A stretch of 64,000 nt of DNA from Acidimicrobiales bacterium (GCA_035546775.1 DASZWD010000044.1:33155-97154); one strand, 5' to 3'. Positions 1 through 9,755 are shown, counted from the first letter of the stretch. The notes: a model not told the origin generated them from the letters alone. Translations and numbers: made by a program.

Positions 1-2
1 CC

Positions 3-1943
3 GTGATCGGCGGCTTGGGCTCGCTCACGGGTGCGGTGACCGGCGTGCTGCTGTTCCGGTGGATCGAGTCGATTCAGGCGCTGGGGCAGCTGCGCCTCGT
101 CGTCACCGGTGCCGGTCTGCTGTTCGTCCTCCTGGCCTTACCCGGAGGCATCGGCCAAGTCCTCGTCGCCGTGCGTGATCGCGCCCTGCGGGCGGTAGCG
201 GCGCGCCGCGGGCTCGACGTGCCGGAGTTCGGCAACGCGCGCCTCGACGAGTCGTCCGCGCTGGCCGACACGCCGGTGCCGGCCGAGCCGACGCGTGCCG
301 CGCGGCCGATCGTCGACCCGATCCTCGCATGCACCGGGCTCGACCTCGCCTACGGGCAGCGCCAAATCGTGTTCGACCTCGACTTCGCCGTCGGCCGCGG
401 CGAGATGGTGGCGCTGCTCGGTACCAACGGTGCGGGCAAGTCGACGCTGCTCAAGGGGATCTCCGGTCTCCTGCCGCCGACAGGCGGGAGCGTGCACTAC
501 GACGGCGACGCGATTACGGGCGAGGCCGCGGATCGCACGACGAGGCGGGGCGTGTCGCTGATGCTCGGCGGCGCGTCCGTGTTCCCGACGCTCACCGTGG
601 CCGACAACCTGCGCATGGCGACATGGCTGTTCCGCAAAGACGTGGCGCGCGTCGACGCCGCGCTGGCCGAGGCGTACGCGCTGTTCCCGGTTTTGGGGGA
701 GCGCAAGCGGCAACTCGCCGGCGACTTGTCCGGCGGCGAGCAACAGATGCTGGCGCTCGCCGGCGCGCTCATGGGCCGGCCGCAACTGCTGATGATCGAC
801 GAACTCTCGCTCGGTCTCGCCCCAACGGTGGTCGCCGAGTTGCTCGACGTGGTGCGCGCCGTCCACGCCCGCGGCGTGACGGTCGTCATCGTCGAGCAGT
901 CAGTCAACGTTGCCTTGGAGTTAGCCGAGCGCGCGGTGTTCATGGAGCGCGGCCAGATTCGTTTCGAGGGCAAGACGCGCGACCTGCTCGCTCGCCCTGA
1001 CCTGTTGCGCTCGGTGTTCATCGCCGGCACCGCCGAGGTACCAGCTCGCACACGCGCGTCGGCGGCAACGTCCGCGGACGCCTCGGCACCGGCGCTCGAA
1101 GTCCGCGGCGTGGCCAAGCGCTACGGCGGCATCACGGCCGTCGACGACGTGGACTTCGTCGTGCAGCCCGGCGAGATCGTGGGCGTCATCGGCCACAACG
1201 GTGCGGGGAAGACGACGCTGATGGACTGCATCTCGGGCTTCACCCCGCTCGACGGGGGCACCATCCGCGTGGGGGGCGTCGAGGTGAACGAGACCGGGCC
1301 GCGCCAGCGCGCCGGGCTCGGGCTCGGGCGCTCGTTCCAAGAGGCCCGCCTGTTCCCGACGCTGACGGTGGCCGAGACCCTCGCCGTCGCCTGCGAGCGT
1401 CACGTGCGGTCGCGCAGCATTCTCGCCGACGCGCTGCAACTGCCGGCCGCCGTCGAGGCGCAGGTCGACGTGCACGCCACCGTCGAAGAACTCGTCGCCA
1501 CGATGGGCCTGGCGCCCTACCGCGGCAAGCTCATCGGCGAGTTGTCGACCGGTACCCGCCGCGTTGTCGACCTCGCCTGCATTCTCGCCCAGCAGCCAGC
1601 CGTGGTCCTGCTCGACGAGCCGTCGAGTGGGGTGGCCCAGCGCGAAACCGAGGCGCTCGTCGGACTGCTCGAACGCGTGCGCGCCGAGACGGGCTGCGCC
1701 ATGGTGATCATCGAACACGACATGCCGCTGCTGCGCGCCGTGTGCGACCGCATGGTGGCGCTCGAGCTGGGCCGCGTTATCGCCACCGGCACGCCCGAGG
1801 AGGTGCTGGCGCACCCGCGGGTGATCGAGTCGTACCTCGGTACGAACGCGGCGACGATTTCGCGGTCGGGAGCGCGCCGCAAGCCCGTACGATCCGGCGA
1901 TGCCAAGCCCAAAGGTCGTGTACCCACCGGCACGACGCGCTGA
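3..1943 (+). CDS. Liv-type ABC transporter fusion (LivM tail-LivF-LivG), 5'-truncated
   Basis: This is the end of a fused branched-chain-amino-acid-type ABC importer cut by the window edge. The first ~60 residues are the last membrane segments of a LivM-type permease; the in-frame GTG at 3 is therefore probably internal. A LivF-type ATPase follows (Walker A GTNGAGKST near residue 139, signature LSGGEQQ, Walker B LLMIDEL), then a LivG-type ATPase (Walker A GHNGAGKTT near residue 396, signature LSTGTRR in place of LSGGQ, Walker B VLLDEPSSG). The domain order matches the end of the 1327-residue protein at 49934, so the full gene may carry four domains. Its last 44 nt overlap the next gene. Substrate is unknown; the family imports amino acids, short amides or urea. 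Confidence 0.9.
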   Translation: MIGGLGSLTGAVTGVLLFRWIESIQALGQLRLVVTGAGLLFVLLALPGGIGQVLVAVRDRALRAVAARRGLDVPEFGNARLDESSALADTPVPAEPTRAARPIVDPILACTGLDLAYGQRQIVFDLDFAVGRGEMVALLGTNGAGKSTLLKGISGLLPPTGGSVHYDGDAITGEAADRTTRRGVSLMLGGASVFPTLTVADNLRMATWLFRKDVARVDAALAEAYALFPVLGERKRQLAGDLSGGEQQMLALAGALMGRPQLLMIDELSLGLAPTVVAELLDVVRAVHARGVTVVIVEQSVNVALELAERAVFMERGQIRFEGKTRDLLARPDLLRSVFIAGTAEVPARTRASAATSADASAPALEVRGVAKRYGGITAVDDVDFVVQPGEIVGVIGHNGAGKTTLMDCISGFTPLDGGTIRVGGVEVNETGPRQRAGLGLGRSFQEARLFPTLTVAETLAVACERHVRSRSILADALQLPAAVEAQVDVHATVEELVATMGLAPYRGKLIGELSTGTRRVVDLACILAQQPAVVLLDEPSSGVAQRETEALVGLLERVRAETGCAMVIIEHDMPLLRAVCDRMVALELGRVIATGTPEEVLAHPRVIESYLGTNAATISRSGARRKPVRSGDAKPKGRVPTGTTR

Positions 1944-3942
1944 CGTCGTCGACGACTACCACGGCACCAAGGTCCCCGATCCGTACCGGTGGATGGAGGA
2001 ACGCGACGACAACCCCGAGCTCGACGCGTGGCTGGCGGCGCAGGACGCGCTGTGCCAACCGTGGCTGGCCGCCTTGCCGGGACGGGACAAGTGGCGCGCC
2101 GCGCAAGCGCGGCTGCTGCCCGGCACGATCGGCCCGCCGGCCGTGCGCGGCGAGCGGTTGTACTTCAGCCGCCGCGAACCGGGCGAGCAGCACGCCAAGC
2201 TGTTCCTGCGCGAACCCGACGGCTCCGAGCGCGTGCTGTTCGATCCGATGGCCGAGGACGCGTCCGGACTCACCACGCTCGACGTGGTGTCGGTGTCGCC
2301 CGACGGCGATCGCATCGTCATCGGCGTCTCGTCGGGCGGCGACGAGGACACCGCTATTCGCGTGCTCGACGTTGCCACCCTCGCGGTGGTCGACGGACCG
2401 ATCGAGCGCACGCGTTACACGTCGGTGGCGTGGCTGCCTGACGGCTCGGGTTTCTTCTACGTGCGACGGCTCACTCCCGAGCCGTTCAACCGTCGCGTGT
2501 GGCGCCACGTCGTCGGCGCGTCCGCCGACGACGATCAGCTCGTCTTCGGTGAAGGACGCGATCCGTCGACCTACTACAGCGTCGACCTGTCGAACGACGG
2601 CCGGTGGCTCCTCATCGCGGCGAGCATCGGGACCGAACCCCGCAACGATCTCTACATCGCCGACCTCGCCGGCGATGCGTCGGTCAGGCCCGTCGTCGAA
2701 GGCGTCGACGCCGAGACCTACGGCAGCGTGATCCTGGGCCGGCTGTACCTGCACACCTCTCTCGACGCGCCGAAGAAGCGGATGGTGGTGACCGATCCAA
2801 CGCGCCCCGGGCCCGAGAACTGGACCGATGTCGTGCCCGAAAGCGACGGCGTCCTCGTTACCGCCGAACCGACCGAGGGCGGCATAGTCGTGGCCCGCGA
2901 ACAGCACGCGGTGACGACGCTGGCCGTGCGCGATCCCGCCACCGGCGACGAGCGTGCCGTCGCTCTGCCCGGCGCCGGCACCGCGATGGTGATGGCCCAG
3001 CGCGATCACAGCGCCAACGCCTGGATCCACTACACCGACTTCGTCAACGCCGGCACGGTGTTGCACCTCGCGGTCGACACCGCGACGGCGACGACGTGGG
3101 CGACGACGCCCGGCGCATTGCCGCCGTCGTCGGACGTGCTCGTGCGCCAGCACACCTACCAGTCCCACGACGGCGTCGACGTGCGCATGTTCGTCATCGC
3201 CAAGGGCGACGCGTCGGTAGGTCCGCGCCCGACGATCCTCTACGGCTACGGCGGGTTCAACATTTCACTGTCGCCGGCGTACTCGTCGCTGATCCAGACC
3301 TGGGTCGACGCCGGCGGCGTGTACGCGTACGCCAACCTGCGCGGCGGCTCAGAAGAAGGCGAGGAGTGGCACCGTGCCGGCATGCGCGAGAACAAGCAGA
3401 ACGTATTCGAGGACTTCATCGCGGCGGCGCGCTACCTGAAGGCCGAGGGGTGGACGACCACCGGACAACTAGGTATCTACGGCGGCTCGAACGGCGGTCT
3501 GCTCGTCGGCGCCACGCTCACGCAGTGGCCCGACGAGATGAGCGCCGTGATCTGCTCGGCGCCGCTGCTTGACATGCTGCGCTACGAACACTTCGGTCTC
3601 GGGATCACCTGGAACGACGAATACGGGACGGCCGACGACCCCGTCGAGTTCCAATGGCTCTACGGCTTCTCGCCATATCACAAGGTGCGCGCCGGCGTGG
3701 CCTACCCGTCCGTGCTGTTCACGTCGTTCGACAACGACTCGCGCACCGACGTCATGCACCCGCGCAAGATGTGCGCCGCGCTCCAGTTCGCCACATCATC
3801 GGACCCCGACGCCAAGCCGATCCTGTTCCGGCGCGAGGCCGACGTCGGCCACAGCGTCCGGTCGACCGAGCGCACCCTCGACCTCGGCGCCGACCAGCTC
3901 AGCTACTTCGCCCACCAGTTGGGACTAGCCCCGCCCCGCTAA
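1900..3942 (+). CDS. Prolyl oligopeptidase family serine peptidase (S9A)
   Basis: The 680-residue product has the full prolyl oligopeptidase layout: an N-terminal beta-propeller region (about residues 70-400) and a C-terminal alpha/beta-hydrolase domain. The nucleophile is Ser530 in GGSNGG, the acid is in DNDSR near 611-613, and the His is 651 in VGHSV. No signal peptide is seen, so it probably cleaves short proline-containing peptides in the cytoplasm. The ATG at 1900 lies 6 nt after TACGAT (1888-1893), which fits a leaderless transcript starting inside the preceding ABC gene. Confidence 0.93.
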   Translation: MPSPKVVYPPARRADVVDDYHGTKVPDPYRWMEERDDNPELDAWLAAQDALCQPWLAALPGRDKWRAAQARLLPGTIGPPAVRGERLYFSRREPGEQHAKLFLREPDGSERVLFDPMAEDASGLTTLDVVSVSPDGDRIVIGVSSGGDEDTAIRVLDVATLAVVDGPIERTRYTSVAWLPDGSGFFYVRRLTPEPFNRRVWRHVVGASADDDQLVFGEGRDPSTYYSVDLSNDGRWLLIAASIGTEPRNDLYIADLAGDASVRPVVEGVDAETYGSVILGRLYLHTSLDAPKKRMVVTDPTRPGPENWTDVVPESDGVLVTAEPTEGGIVVAREQHAVTTLAVRDPATGDERAVALPGAGTAMVMAQRDHSANAWIHYTDFVNAGTVLHLAVDTATATTWATTPGALPPSSDVLVRQHTYQSHDGVDVRMFVIAKGDASVGPRPTILYGYGGFNISLSPAYSSLIQTWVDAGGVYAYANLRGGSEEGEEWHRAGMRENKQNVFEDFIAAARYLKAEGWTTTGQLGIYGGSNGGLLVGATLTQWPDEMSAVICSAPLLDMLRYEHFGLGITWNDEYGTADDPVEFQWLYGFSPYHKVRAGVAYPSVLFTSFDNDSRTDVMHPRKMCAALQFATSSDPDAKPILFRREADVGHSVRSTERTLDLGADQLSYFAHQLGLAPPR

Positions 3943-3950
3943 CCCCACGC

Positions 3951-3999
3951 CTTCTGTGAAGGAATTCCCGTGCTCCGCACGGAAATTCCTTCACAGAAG
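3951..3999. terminator. Long inverted repeat between convergent genes
   Basis: Two 23-nt arms (3951-3973 and 3977-3999) pair with one mismatch around a 3-nt loop. The element starts 8 bp after the peptidase stop codon, and its right arm contains the stop codon of the leftward HAD gene. It can act as a hairpin terminator for both strands, but there is no T-run, so it could also be a small palindromic repeat element. Confidence 0.6.
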
Positions 4000-4563
4000 T
4001 GCGGCGGCGGTGAGTTCCGTCCGCAGCGAAGCGGCGTCGGTGAAGAGGATGGCGTTCCAACCGCACTCGCGGGCACCGGCGACGTTGGCGGCGTTGTCGT
4101 CGACGAACCACGTGCGCGCCGGCGTGAGGCCGAACTGTTCCGCCGTGTGTTCGTAGATCTCACGGCTCGGCTTGAGCAGCCCGACGGCGCCCGACACGAC
4201 CACGCCGTCCAGCTCGGCGAACACCCGCTGCACCTCGGCCGAGCGCGGGGCGTTCTCCATCGACGAGTTGGTCAGCCCGAACACGCCCACGCCCCGCGCC
4301 TTGAGCTCGCGCACGATGGCGAGCACGTCGGCGTCGACCGCGCCCAGCGTCTCGAGCCAGCGCTCCTGGAAGACGGCGACTTCCTCGGCGTGGTTCGGGT
4401 GCGCGGCGGCCCAGCGCGCCGCCACGTCGTCGAAGGGCACGCCGCGGTCGAGCTCGGCGTTCCAGGCGTGAAAGTCGGCGCCCTCGACGAAGGCCGCGCT
4501 GACGACACGAAGCGGGTCCCACTCGATCAGCACATTGCCCAAGTCGAATACGACGGCGTCCAT
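3991..4563 (-). CDS. HAD-superfamily hydrolase
   Basis: The 190-residue protein begins MDAVVFDLGNVLIEWDP, where haloacid-dehalogenase motif I (DxxxT/V) has Asp6 replaced in spacing typical of the DLGNVL subgroup. Motif II is the Thr/Ser in GLTNSS, motif III the Lys in GLLKPS, and motif IV FVDDNAANV. The subgroup includes 2-haloacid dehalogenases, YihX-like glucose-1-phosphatases and other small-phosphoester phosphatases; the substrate cannot be told. The start at 4563 is chosen because motif I must be at the N terminus. It is divergent from the YedK-like gene, with 21 bp between start codons, and its stop lies inside an inverted repeat. Confidence 0.88.
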   Translation of the reverse strand: MDAVVFDLGNVLIEWDPLRVVSAAFVEGADFHAWNAELDRGVPFDDVAARWAAAHPNHAEEVAVFQERWLETLGAVDADVLAIVRELKARGVGVFGLTNSSMENAPRSAEVQRVFAELDGVVVSGAVGLLKPSREIYEHTAEQFGLTPARTWFVDDNAANVAGARECGWNAILFTDAASLRTELTAAALL

Positions 4564-4584
4564 CTCGGTTAACACTAAGGAACC
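4564..4584. promoter_or_regulatory. Overlapping divergent promoters (HAD / YedK-like)
   Basis: The 21-bp gap holds TAACAC (4570-4575) for rightward and TAGTGT (complement of 4572-4577) for leftward transcription, sharing four base pairs. Predicted leaders are 2-3 nt at most. AAGGAA lies just before the rightward ATG. The call is by inspection only. Confidence 0.45.
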
Positions 4585-5247
4585 ATGTGTGGGCGTTACG
4601 TATCGGCGACCGCGGCCTCGAAGCTGGCCGAAGAGTTCCACGTCGACGAGGTCGTCGCCGAGGATCTGGGCGAGCGCTACAACGTGGCGCCGACCCTCGA
4701 CGTGTACACGATCGTCACCACCAAGGAAGGCCAGCGCCGCATGGGCGCACTGCGGTGGGGACTCGTGCCCGGCTTCGCCAAGGACGAGTCGATCGGCAAT
4801 CGCATGATCAACCTGCGCGCCGAGACCGTCACGTCGAAGGGCGGGTTCCGGCGCCTGCTCGACCGGCGGCGCTGCATCGTGCCCGCCGACGGCTTCTACG
4901 AATGGCAGAAGCCGGAGAAGCAGCCGTTCTACATCACCTCCGCCGACGGCGGCCCGCTCGCCTTCGCCGCGCTGTGGGACGTGTGGAAGCCGAAGGACCT
5001 GCGCACCGTCACCTTGATCACCGGTGAACCCAACGACCTCGTCGCCAAGATCCACGACCGCATGGTGGTGTGCCTCCCCGAAGAGGCGTGGGACCCGTGG
5101 CTCGACCCGACCGTCGGCGCCGAAGAAGCGGCGAAGCTGCTCGTGCCGCTCCCGTCAGAGAAGATGCGCGCCTATCCCGTCACCAAACTCGTGAGCAACG
5201 TGAAGAACGAAGGCCCCGAACTCCTCGAGCCCCTCGCCGGCCACTAG
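4585..5247 (+). CDS. SOS response-associated peptidase / abasic-site crosslinker (YedK/HMCES family)
   Basis: The 220-residue protein starts MCGRY, so Met removal exposes Cys2, which in this family forms a covalent thiazolidine link with abasic sites in single-stranded DNA. The other conserved active-site residues are present: Glu106 in GFYEW and His157 in KIHDRM, plus the N-R-E motif NLRAET. It is expected to shield abasic sites during replication. Length is normal. It is divergent from the HAD gene. Confidence 0.93.
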   Translation: MCGRYVSATAASKLAEEFHVDEVVAEDLGERYNVAPTLDVYTIVTTKEGQRRMGALRWGLVPGFAKDESIGNRMINLRAETVTSKGGFRRLLDRRRCIVPADGFYEWQKPEKQPFYITSADGGPLAFAALWDVWKPKDLRTVTLITGEPNDLVAKIHDRMVVCLPEEAWDPWLDPTVGAEEAAKLLVPLPSEKMRAYPVTKLVSNVKNEGPELLEPLAGH

Positions 5248-5271
5248 CCCCTTACCGATTCGTGGTCGGGG

Positions 5272-6021
5272 TCAGATGGCGGCGGCCGCTTGGAAGCGAG
5301 ACCACACGTCGGGCTCGCCGAAGACGGCGACGCCCACCTCTTCGGGGTCGACGCGCCCCCAGATCGTGAGCAGCAGGTCGCTCGCCTCGCCGGTGAGCGC
5401 CACGTCGCCCTTGCCGTGTTCGCGGGTGACGGCGGGCGCGTGGTCACCGCAGCGCACGAGCCACTCACCTGCAGCGTCGCCGGCGGCGTGGAGGTGGATC
5501 GTGAGCTCCCCGATGCGAATCGGTGTGCGCCCGTCGACGCGGGGGACGAACAGGTCGAAGTACTCGTCGATGCCGTCGACGGCGATCGCCGGATCGAGCG
5601 CCTCGGCGACGCCGGTCGCCGCCATCTCGGCGTCATAGCGGTGGACGGCGAGTTCGTGCGCCTGCCGGCGCACCCACGTGCCGATCGTCTGCGGGGCGTT
5701 GGGGAAGAACGTCCAGCACGCTTCGTCGTCGGGACGAGCGCGCAGCGCCGCTTCGAGCGCCGCCGCGCCTTCGGCGAACCAGTCGGCGAACCGCGCGCGA
5801 TCTTCGGGCGCGCTCGGCCAGCCGCCCGTCGGTTTGCCGCCGCTCTCGATGCCGGCGGTGATGTAGCGCTGCAGCGTGCCGAGGTGTTCGACGAGCGCGC
5901 CGAGATCCCACTCGGGGCAACCGTCGACGGGCTGGGTCAGATCGCCGCCGGCGCGCACCGCCGCTTCGAACAGTTCGGCGTCGCGGTGCAACGAGTCGAG
6001 GAACTGCTCACGGCTAGGCAC
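5272..6021 (-). CDS. Maleylpyruvate isomerase / mycothiol-dependent enzyme family protein
   Basis: The 249-residue product has the DinB-like metal-binding N-terminal half (CPEWDLGALVEHL near residue 40, and RQAHELAVHRYDAE near residue 130) and the smaller C-terminal domain of the TIGR03083 family. Such proteins use mycothiol and a divalent metal, mostly with unknown substrates. The GTG at 6021 is preferred because it overlaps the upstream phosphatase stop by 8 nt (GTGCCTAG), implying translational coupling. A longer in-frame start exists upstream but would overlap that gene much more. Confidence 0.8.
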   Translation of the reverse strand: MPSREQFLDSLHRDAELFEAAVRAGGDLTQPVDGCPEWDLGALVEHLGTLQRYITAGIESGGKPTGGWPSAPEDRARFADWFAEGAAALEAALRARPDDEACWTFFPNAPQTIGTWVRRQAHELAVHRYDAEMAATGVAEALDPAIAVDGIDEYFDLFVPRVDGRTPIRIGELTIHLHAAGDAAGEWLVRCGDHAPAVTREHGKGDVALTGEASDLLLTIWGRVDPEEVGVAVFGEPDVWSRFQAAAAI

Positions 6022-6787
6022 GCAGCGCCTCCACCACCGCATCATGCAGCACGCCGTTGGTGGCGATGCAGGATCCACCGCCCGGACCGGGGTTGCCGGC
6101 GAGATCGCTGAAGCGCCCGCCCGCCGCTTCGACGATGACCGACGAAGCCGCGAGATCCCACAGCGTCACCTCGGGCTCGACGGCGATGTCGACGGCGCCC
6201 TCGGCCACGAGCATGTGCGACCAGAAGTCGCCAAAGCCGCGCGTGCGCGCGCAGCGCGCCACCAGCGCGTCGAAGGCGTCACCGCGTGCGGGGCCGTGCT
6301 GCCGGAACGTGGTGTAGCTGTCCGACGACAGGAACGCCTCCTCGATCGTCGCGGTGTCGCTGACGTGGATCGCCTCGCCGTTGCGCCACGCGCCCTCGCC
6401 GCGCACGCCCCACCACCGGTAGCCGAGGGCGGGCGCCGACACGACACCGACTTCGAGCGCGCCGTCGCATTCGAGCGCGATCAGCGTCGCCCACACCGGC
6501 ACGCCGCGCACGTAGTTCTTGGTGCCGTCGATCGGGTCGATCACGAAACGCGTGCCGCCGCTGCTCGCCTCGAGCACGCCGAACTCTTCGCCGATGATGC
6601 CGCTGTCGCTGTGCTTCTTCGAGATGAGCTTGCGCAGCTTCTCCTCGACCTCGCGGTCGGCGACGGACACCGGCGTGTCGTCGGGTTTCGCCTCGACGGG
6701 CAGGTCCTTGGCGCGGAACCACTTGGTCGAGATCTTGTCGGCCGCGTCGGCCAGCGAGAGCACGAAGTCGAGTTCGGAATGGGCCAC
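6014..6787 (-). CDS. Inositol monophosphatase family protein (possibly histidinol-phosphatase HisN)
   Basis: The 257-residue protein carries the Mg2+-dependent phosphomonoesterase motifs: GEEFG (metal-binding Glu), IDPIDGTKNY (DPxDGTxNF) and WDLAAS...EAAGG near the C terminus. In actinomycetes this branch often contains histidinol-phosphate phosphatase, but inositol-phosphate phosphatase activity is equally possible; no his genes are nearby. The GTG at 6787 gives a normal N terminus (AHSELDFVLSLAD). It lies 11 bp downstream of dxs on the same strand and overlaps the next gene, so the three are probably co-transcribed. Confidence 0.88.
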   Translation of the reverse strand: MAHSELDFVLSLADAADKISTKWFRAKDLPVEAKPDDTPVSVADREVEEKLRKLISKKHSDSGIIGEEFGVLEASSGGTRFVIDPIDGTKNYVRGVPVWATLIALECDGALEVGVVSAPALGYRWWGVRGEGAWRNGEAIHVSDTATIEEAFLSSDSYTTFRQHGPARGDAFDALVARCARTRGFGDFWSHMLVAEGAVDIAVEPEVTLWDLAASSVIVEAAGGRFSDLAGNPGPGGGSCIATNGVLHDAVVEALRA

Positions 6788-6798
6788 GGCCCTGAAAA

Positions 6799-8676
6799 CT
6801 ACGCCAGGCTGGAGGCGTTGAGCGCCGCTCGCACCGTGTCGGCGACGCCGGGGCCGTCGAGACCCAGGCGCGACAGGATGGCGTCGGCTTTGGCCTGCGG
6901 GATGTACTCGTCGGGCACGCCGAGCGTGATCACCGTCGGTGCGCCGGCGCCGCCCAGCGCGTCGAGCGCGGTGGCGATCGACGAACCGATGCCGCCGGTG
7001 CGGAAACCGTCTTCGACGGTGACGACGACGCTGTGCACGACCGCGTCGGCGAGCATCGCCGGGTCGAGCGGCTTGACGACGCGGGGGTCCCACACCGTCG
7101 CCTCGATGCCGTCTTCGGCGAGGAGGTCGGCGGCGGACAGCGCGGCGGCGAGCATCTTGCCGACGCCGATGATGGCGACCTGACGCGACTCGCCCGAGCG
7201 CCACCGCTTGGCCTCGAGGCCGGAGCCGACGTCGGACGCGTCGACCTGACGGGCGACGCCCTTGGGGAAGCGGATCACGCACGGGCCGTCGAGTGACAGC
7301 GCGGTCTTGAGCATCGTCGGCACTTCCTGCACCGACGACGGGGCGAACATCGTCATGCCCGGGATCGTCTGGCACAGCACCATGTCGAGCACGCCGTGGT
7401 GCGACGGCCCGTCGTCGCCGGTGATGCCGGCGCGGTCGAGGGCGAACACCACCGGCAGGCCGTGCAGGCCGACGTCGAGGTTCGCCTGGTCGAAGGCGCG
7501 GCTGAAGAACGTCGAGTACAGCGCGACGACGGGACGCAGCCCGCCCATGGCGAGGCCCGCCGCCATCGTCACCGCGTGCTGCTCGGCGATGCCCACGTCG
7601 AAGTAGCGATCGGGGAACTGGGCCTGGAACGGCAGCAGACCCGTCGGGCCCGGCATCGCTGCGGTGATCGCCATCACCTGCGGGTGGTCCTTGGCTTCGG
7701 CGACGATCGCGTCGGCGAAAGCCTGCGTGTAGGGATGCAGCGTCGACTCGCCCGGCCCCGTCGCGACGTCAAAGGTCGGCGCGTCGTGCAGGCACTTCTC
7801 GTCGTCGTCCTCCGCGGGCGGGTAGCCGCGGCCCTTCTGCGTGAGCACGTGCACGACGATCGGCCCGTCGAAGTCGGCGGCGTTGTGCAGCGCCTCTTCG
7901 AGCAGGGCGACGTCGTGGCCGTCGATGGGGCCGACGTAGCGCACACCGAGCGCTTCGAAGAACACGACTGGTTCTGCGACCTCGCGCATCGCGGCGGTGA
8001 CGCCCTTCCACGCCTTGGCCATGTACTGACCGAACACCGGCAGCTCGCCCGCCATCTGCTCGCCGAAGCGACGGAGGCTCAGGTACTGCGGGTTGAGACG
8101 CAGGCGCGACACGCTCTCGCTCAGCGTCGACACCGTCGGCGCGTACGACCGGCCGTTGTCGTTGAGCACGATCACGCACCGGGTGCCGGAGTGGCCGAGG
8201 TTGTTGAGCGCCTCATACGCCATGCCGCCCGTCATCGAGCCGTCGCCGATGATCGAAACGACGCGCCGGTCCGTCGACCCGCTGCGCGCCACCGACGCGG
8301 CCAGGCCGTGGGCGTAGCTCAGGATCGTCGACGCGTGACTGTTCTCGACCCAGTCGTGCTCGGATTCGGCGCGGTTGGGGTAGCCCGACAGCCCGCCCTC
8401 CTGGCGCAGGTGTTCGAACATCTTCGCCCGGCCGGTGACGATCTTGTGCGCGTAGGCCTGGTGGCCGGTGTCCCACAGGATGATGTCGCGGGGTGAGTCG
8501 AACACCCGGTGGATGGCAAGGGTCAACTCGACGGCGCCGAGGTTCGAACCGAGGTGGCCACCGGTGACGGAAACGGCCTCGACGATGAACTGGCGGATCT
8601 CGGCGGCGAGGTCGTTCACCTCGGCCAACGACAGCTGCTTCAGGTCGGCCGGGGAGTTCACGCGCTCGATCAACAT
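6799..8676 (-). CDS. dxs: 1-deoxy-D-xylulose-5-phosphate synthase
   Basis: The 625-residue protein is a full-length DXS, which condenses pyruvate and glyceraldehyde 3-phosphate using thiamine diphosphate, the first step of the MEP isoprenoid pathway. Visible marks are HLGSNLGAVELT near the N terminus, the ThDP motif GDGSMTGG...LNDN, the transketolase pyrimidine domain (GIAEQHAVTMAAG) and the C-terminal domain ending near VPDEYI. It sits 26 bp downstream of a polyprenyl synthase on the same strand, which links isoprene supply and chain elongation. Confidence 0.97.
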   Translation of the reverse strand: MLIERVNSPADLKQLSLAEVNDLAAEIRQFIVEAVSVTGGHLGSNLGAVELTLAIHRVFDSPRDIILWDTGHQAYAHKIVTGRAKMFEHLRQEGGLSGYPNRAESEHDWVENSHASTILSYAHGLAASVARSGSTDRRVVSIIGDGSMTGGMAYEALNNLGHSGTRCVIVLNDNGRSYAPTVSTLSESVSRLRLNPQYLSLRRFGEQMAGELPVFGQYMAKAWKGVTAAMREVAEPVVFFEALGVRYVGPIDGHDVALLEEALHNAADFDGPIVVHVLTQKGRGYPPAEDDDEKCLHDAPTFDVATGPGESTLHPYTQAFADAIVAEAKDHPQVMAITAAMPGPTGLLPFQAQFPDRYFDVGIAEQHAVTMAAGLAMGGLRPVVALYSTFFSRAFDQANLDVGLHGLPVVFALDRAGITGDDGPSHHGVLDMVLCQTIPGMTMFAPSSVQEVPTMLKTALSLDGPCVIRFPKGVARQVDASDVGSGLEAKRWRSGESRQVAIIGVGKMLAAALSAADLLAEDGIEATVWDPRVVKPLDPAMLADAVVHSVVVTVEDGFRTGGIGSSIATALDALGGAGAPTVITLGVPDEYIPQAKADAILSRLGLDGPGVADTVRAALNASSLA

Positions 8677-8702
8677 TGCCCGCTCACGATACCCCGCACG
8701 CC

Positions 8703-9755
8703 CTAAAAGTCCCGCTCAGCGACGAAACGGGCGAGGGCGTCCAACTCGTCCCGGGCCTCGGGGGTGATCGGGGCGACGGCCAGGGCGGCGAGGGCGGCGT
8801 CGACCAGCATCTCGACGCGGCGCTCGGTCTCGGCCCGCGCGCCCGTGCGTTCGAAGATCTCCTGGAGCGCCGTCACCTCGTCGGGCGACAGGTCGGGCGC
8901 GCCGTACCGGCTTGCCAGGAGGGCGGCGTCGTCGTCGGTCGCCGCGTCGCGGGCCAGGGCGAACATCGTGGTGGGCTTACCCTCCCGGAGGTCCTCGCCA
9001 ACAGGTTTGCCGGTGAGCGCCGCGTCGCCGAAGGTGCCGAGCAGGTCGTCGCGCAACTGGAAGGCCTCGCCGAGCGGATCGCCATAGGCGGTGAGGGCCC
9101 CGGCGAGGTCGAGTCGTTGGGCCAGCGCCGCGCCGAGGTGCAGCGGTCGTTCGACGGTGTACTTGCCCGACTTGTAGCGGCAGATGGTGCGGGCGGTGTC
9201 GACCGACACGTCGCCCCGCGCCGTGCCGACGAGGTCGAGGTACTGGCCGACGTTGACCTCGAGACGCAATTCGTTGAACACGTCGATCGCCGCGGGCGGC
9301 GCGCCCCGCAGCATCTGGTCGGCGTAGACGAATGCGAGGTCGCCCACGAGGATGGCGGCGCCCTCGCCGAAGCGACGCGTCTCGCCGCGCCACGTGCGGT
9401 CGCGATGCGCGCCCTCGAACTGCACGTGCACCGTCGCGTTGCCGCGGCGTCGCTTGGAGTTGTCCATCACGTCGTCGTGGATGAGGGCGAACGTGTGGAG
9501 CAGTTCGAGTCCGGCGCCGGCGTCGATGACGGACGGGTCGGCCTCGTCGCCGCCGGCGCCGACGAAGGCCCACAGGCAAAAGGCGGGACGCAGCCGTTTG
9601 CCGCCGGCGAGCACGAACTCGCGCAGCGAGCGGAGCGGTTCGAGCAGGGCGTCGTCGACGGCAGCCCAGCGTGCGATCTCACCGTCGAGGACTTCCTCGA
9701 TCCGGGCGTCGACCCGCTTGGCGATCTCGCCCAGGCTCGAGGGCGCCTCCTGCAT
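8703..9755 (-). CDS. Polyprenyl diphosphate synthase (GGPP-synthase type)
   Basis: The 350-residue trans-prenyltransferase has GGKRLRP for isopentenyl diphosphate binding, first Asp-rich motif DDVMD (near residue 94) and second Asp-rich motif DDLLGTFGD. Residues before the first motif (LLHTFALIH) do not settle chain length; geranylgeranyl diphosphate is a reasonable guess. The ATG at 9755 is chosen over the adjoining GTG at 9758 because it lies exactly 6 nt behind a TAAACT -10 box. The gene precedes dxs on the same strand. Confidence 0.9.
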   Translation of the reverse strand: MQEAPSSLGEIAKRVDARIEEVLDGEIARWAAVDDALLEPLRSLREFVLAGGKRLRPAFCLWAFVGAGGDEADPSVIDAGAGLELLHTFALIHDDVMDNSKRRRGNATVHVQFEGAHRDRTWRGETRRFGEGAAILVGDLAFVYADQMLRGAPPAAIDVFNELRLEVNVGQYLDLVGTARGDVSVDTARTICRYKSGKYTVERPLHLGAALAQRLDLAGALTAYGDPLGEAFQLRDDLLGTFGDAALTGKPVGEDLREGKPTTMFALARDAATDDDAALLASRYGAPDLSPDEVTALQEIFERTGARAETERRVEMLVDAALAALAVAPITPEARDELDALARFVAERDF

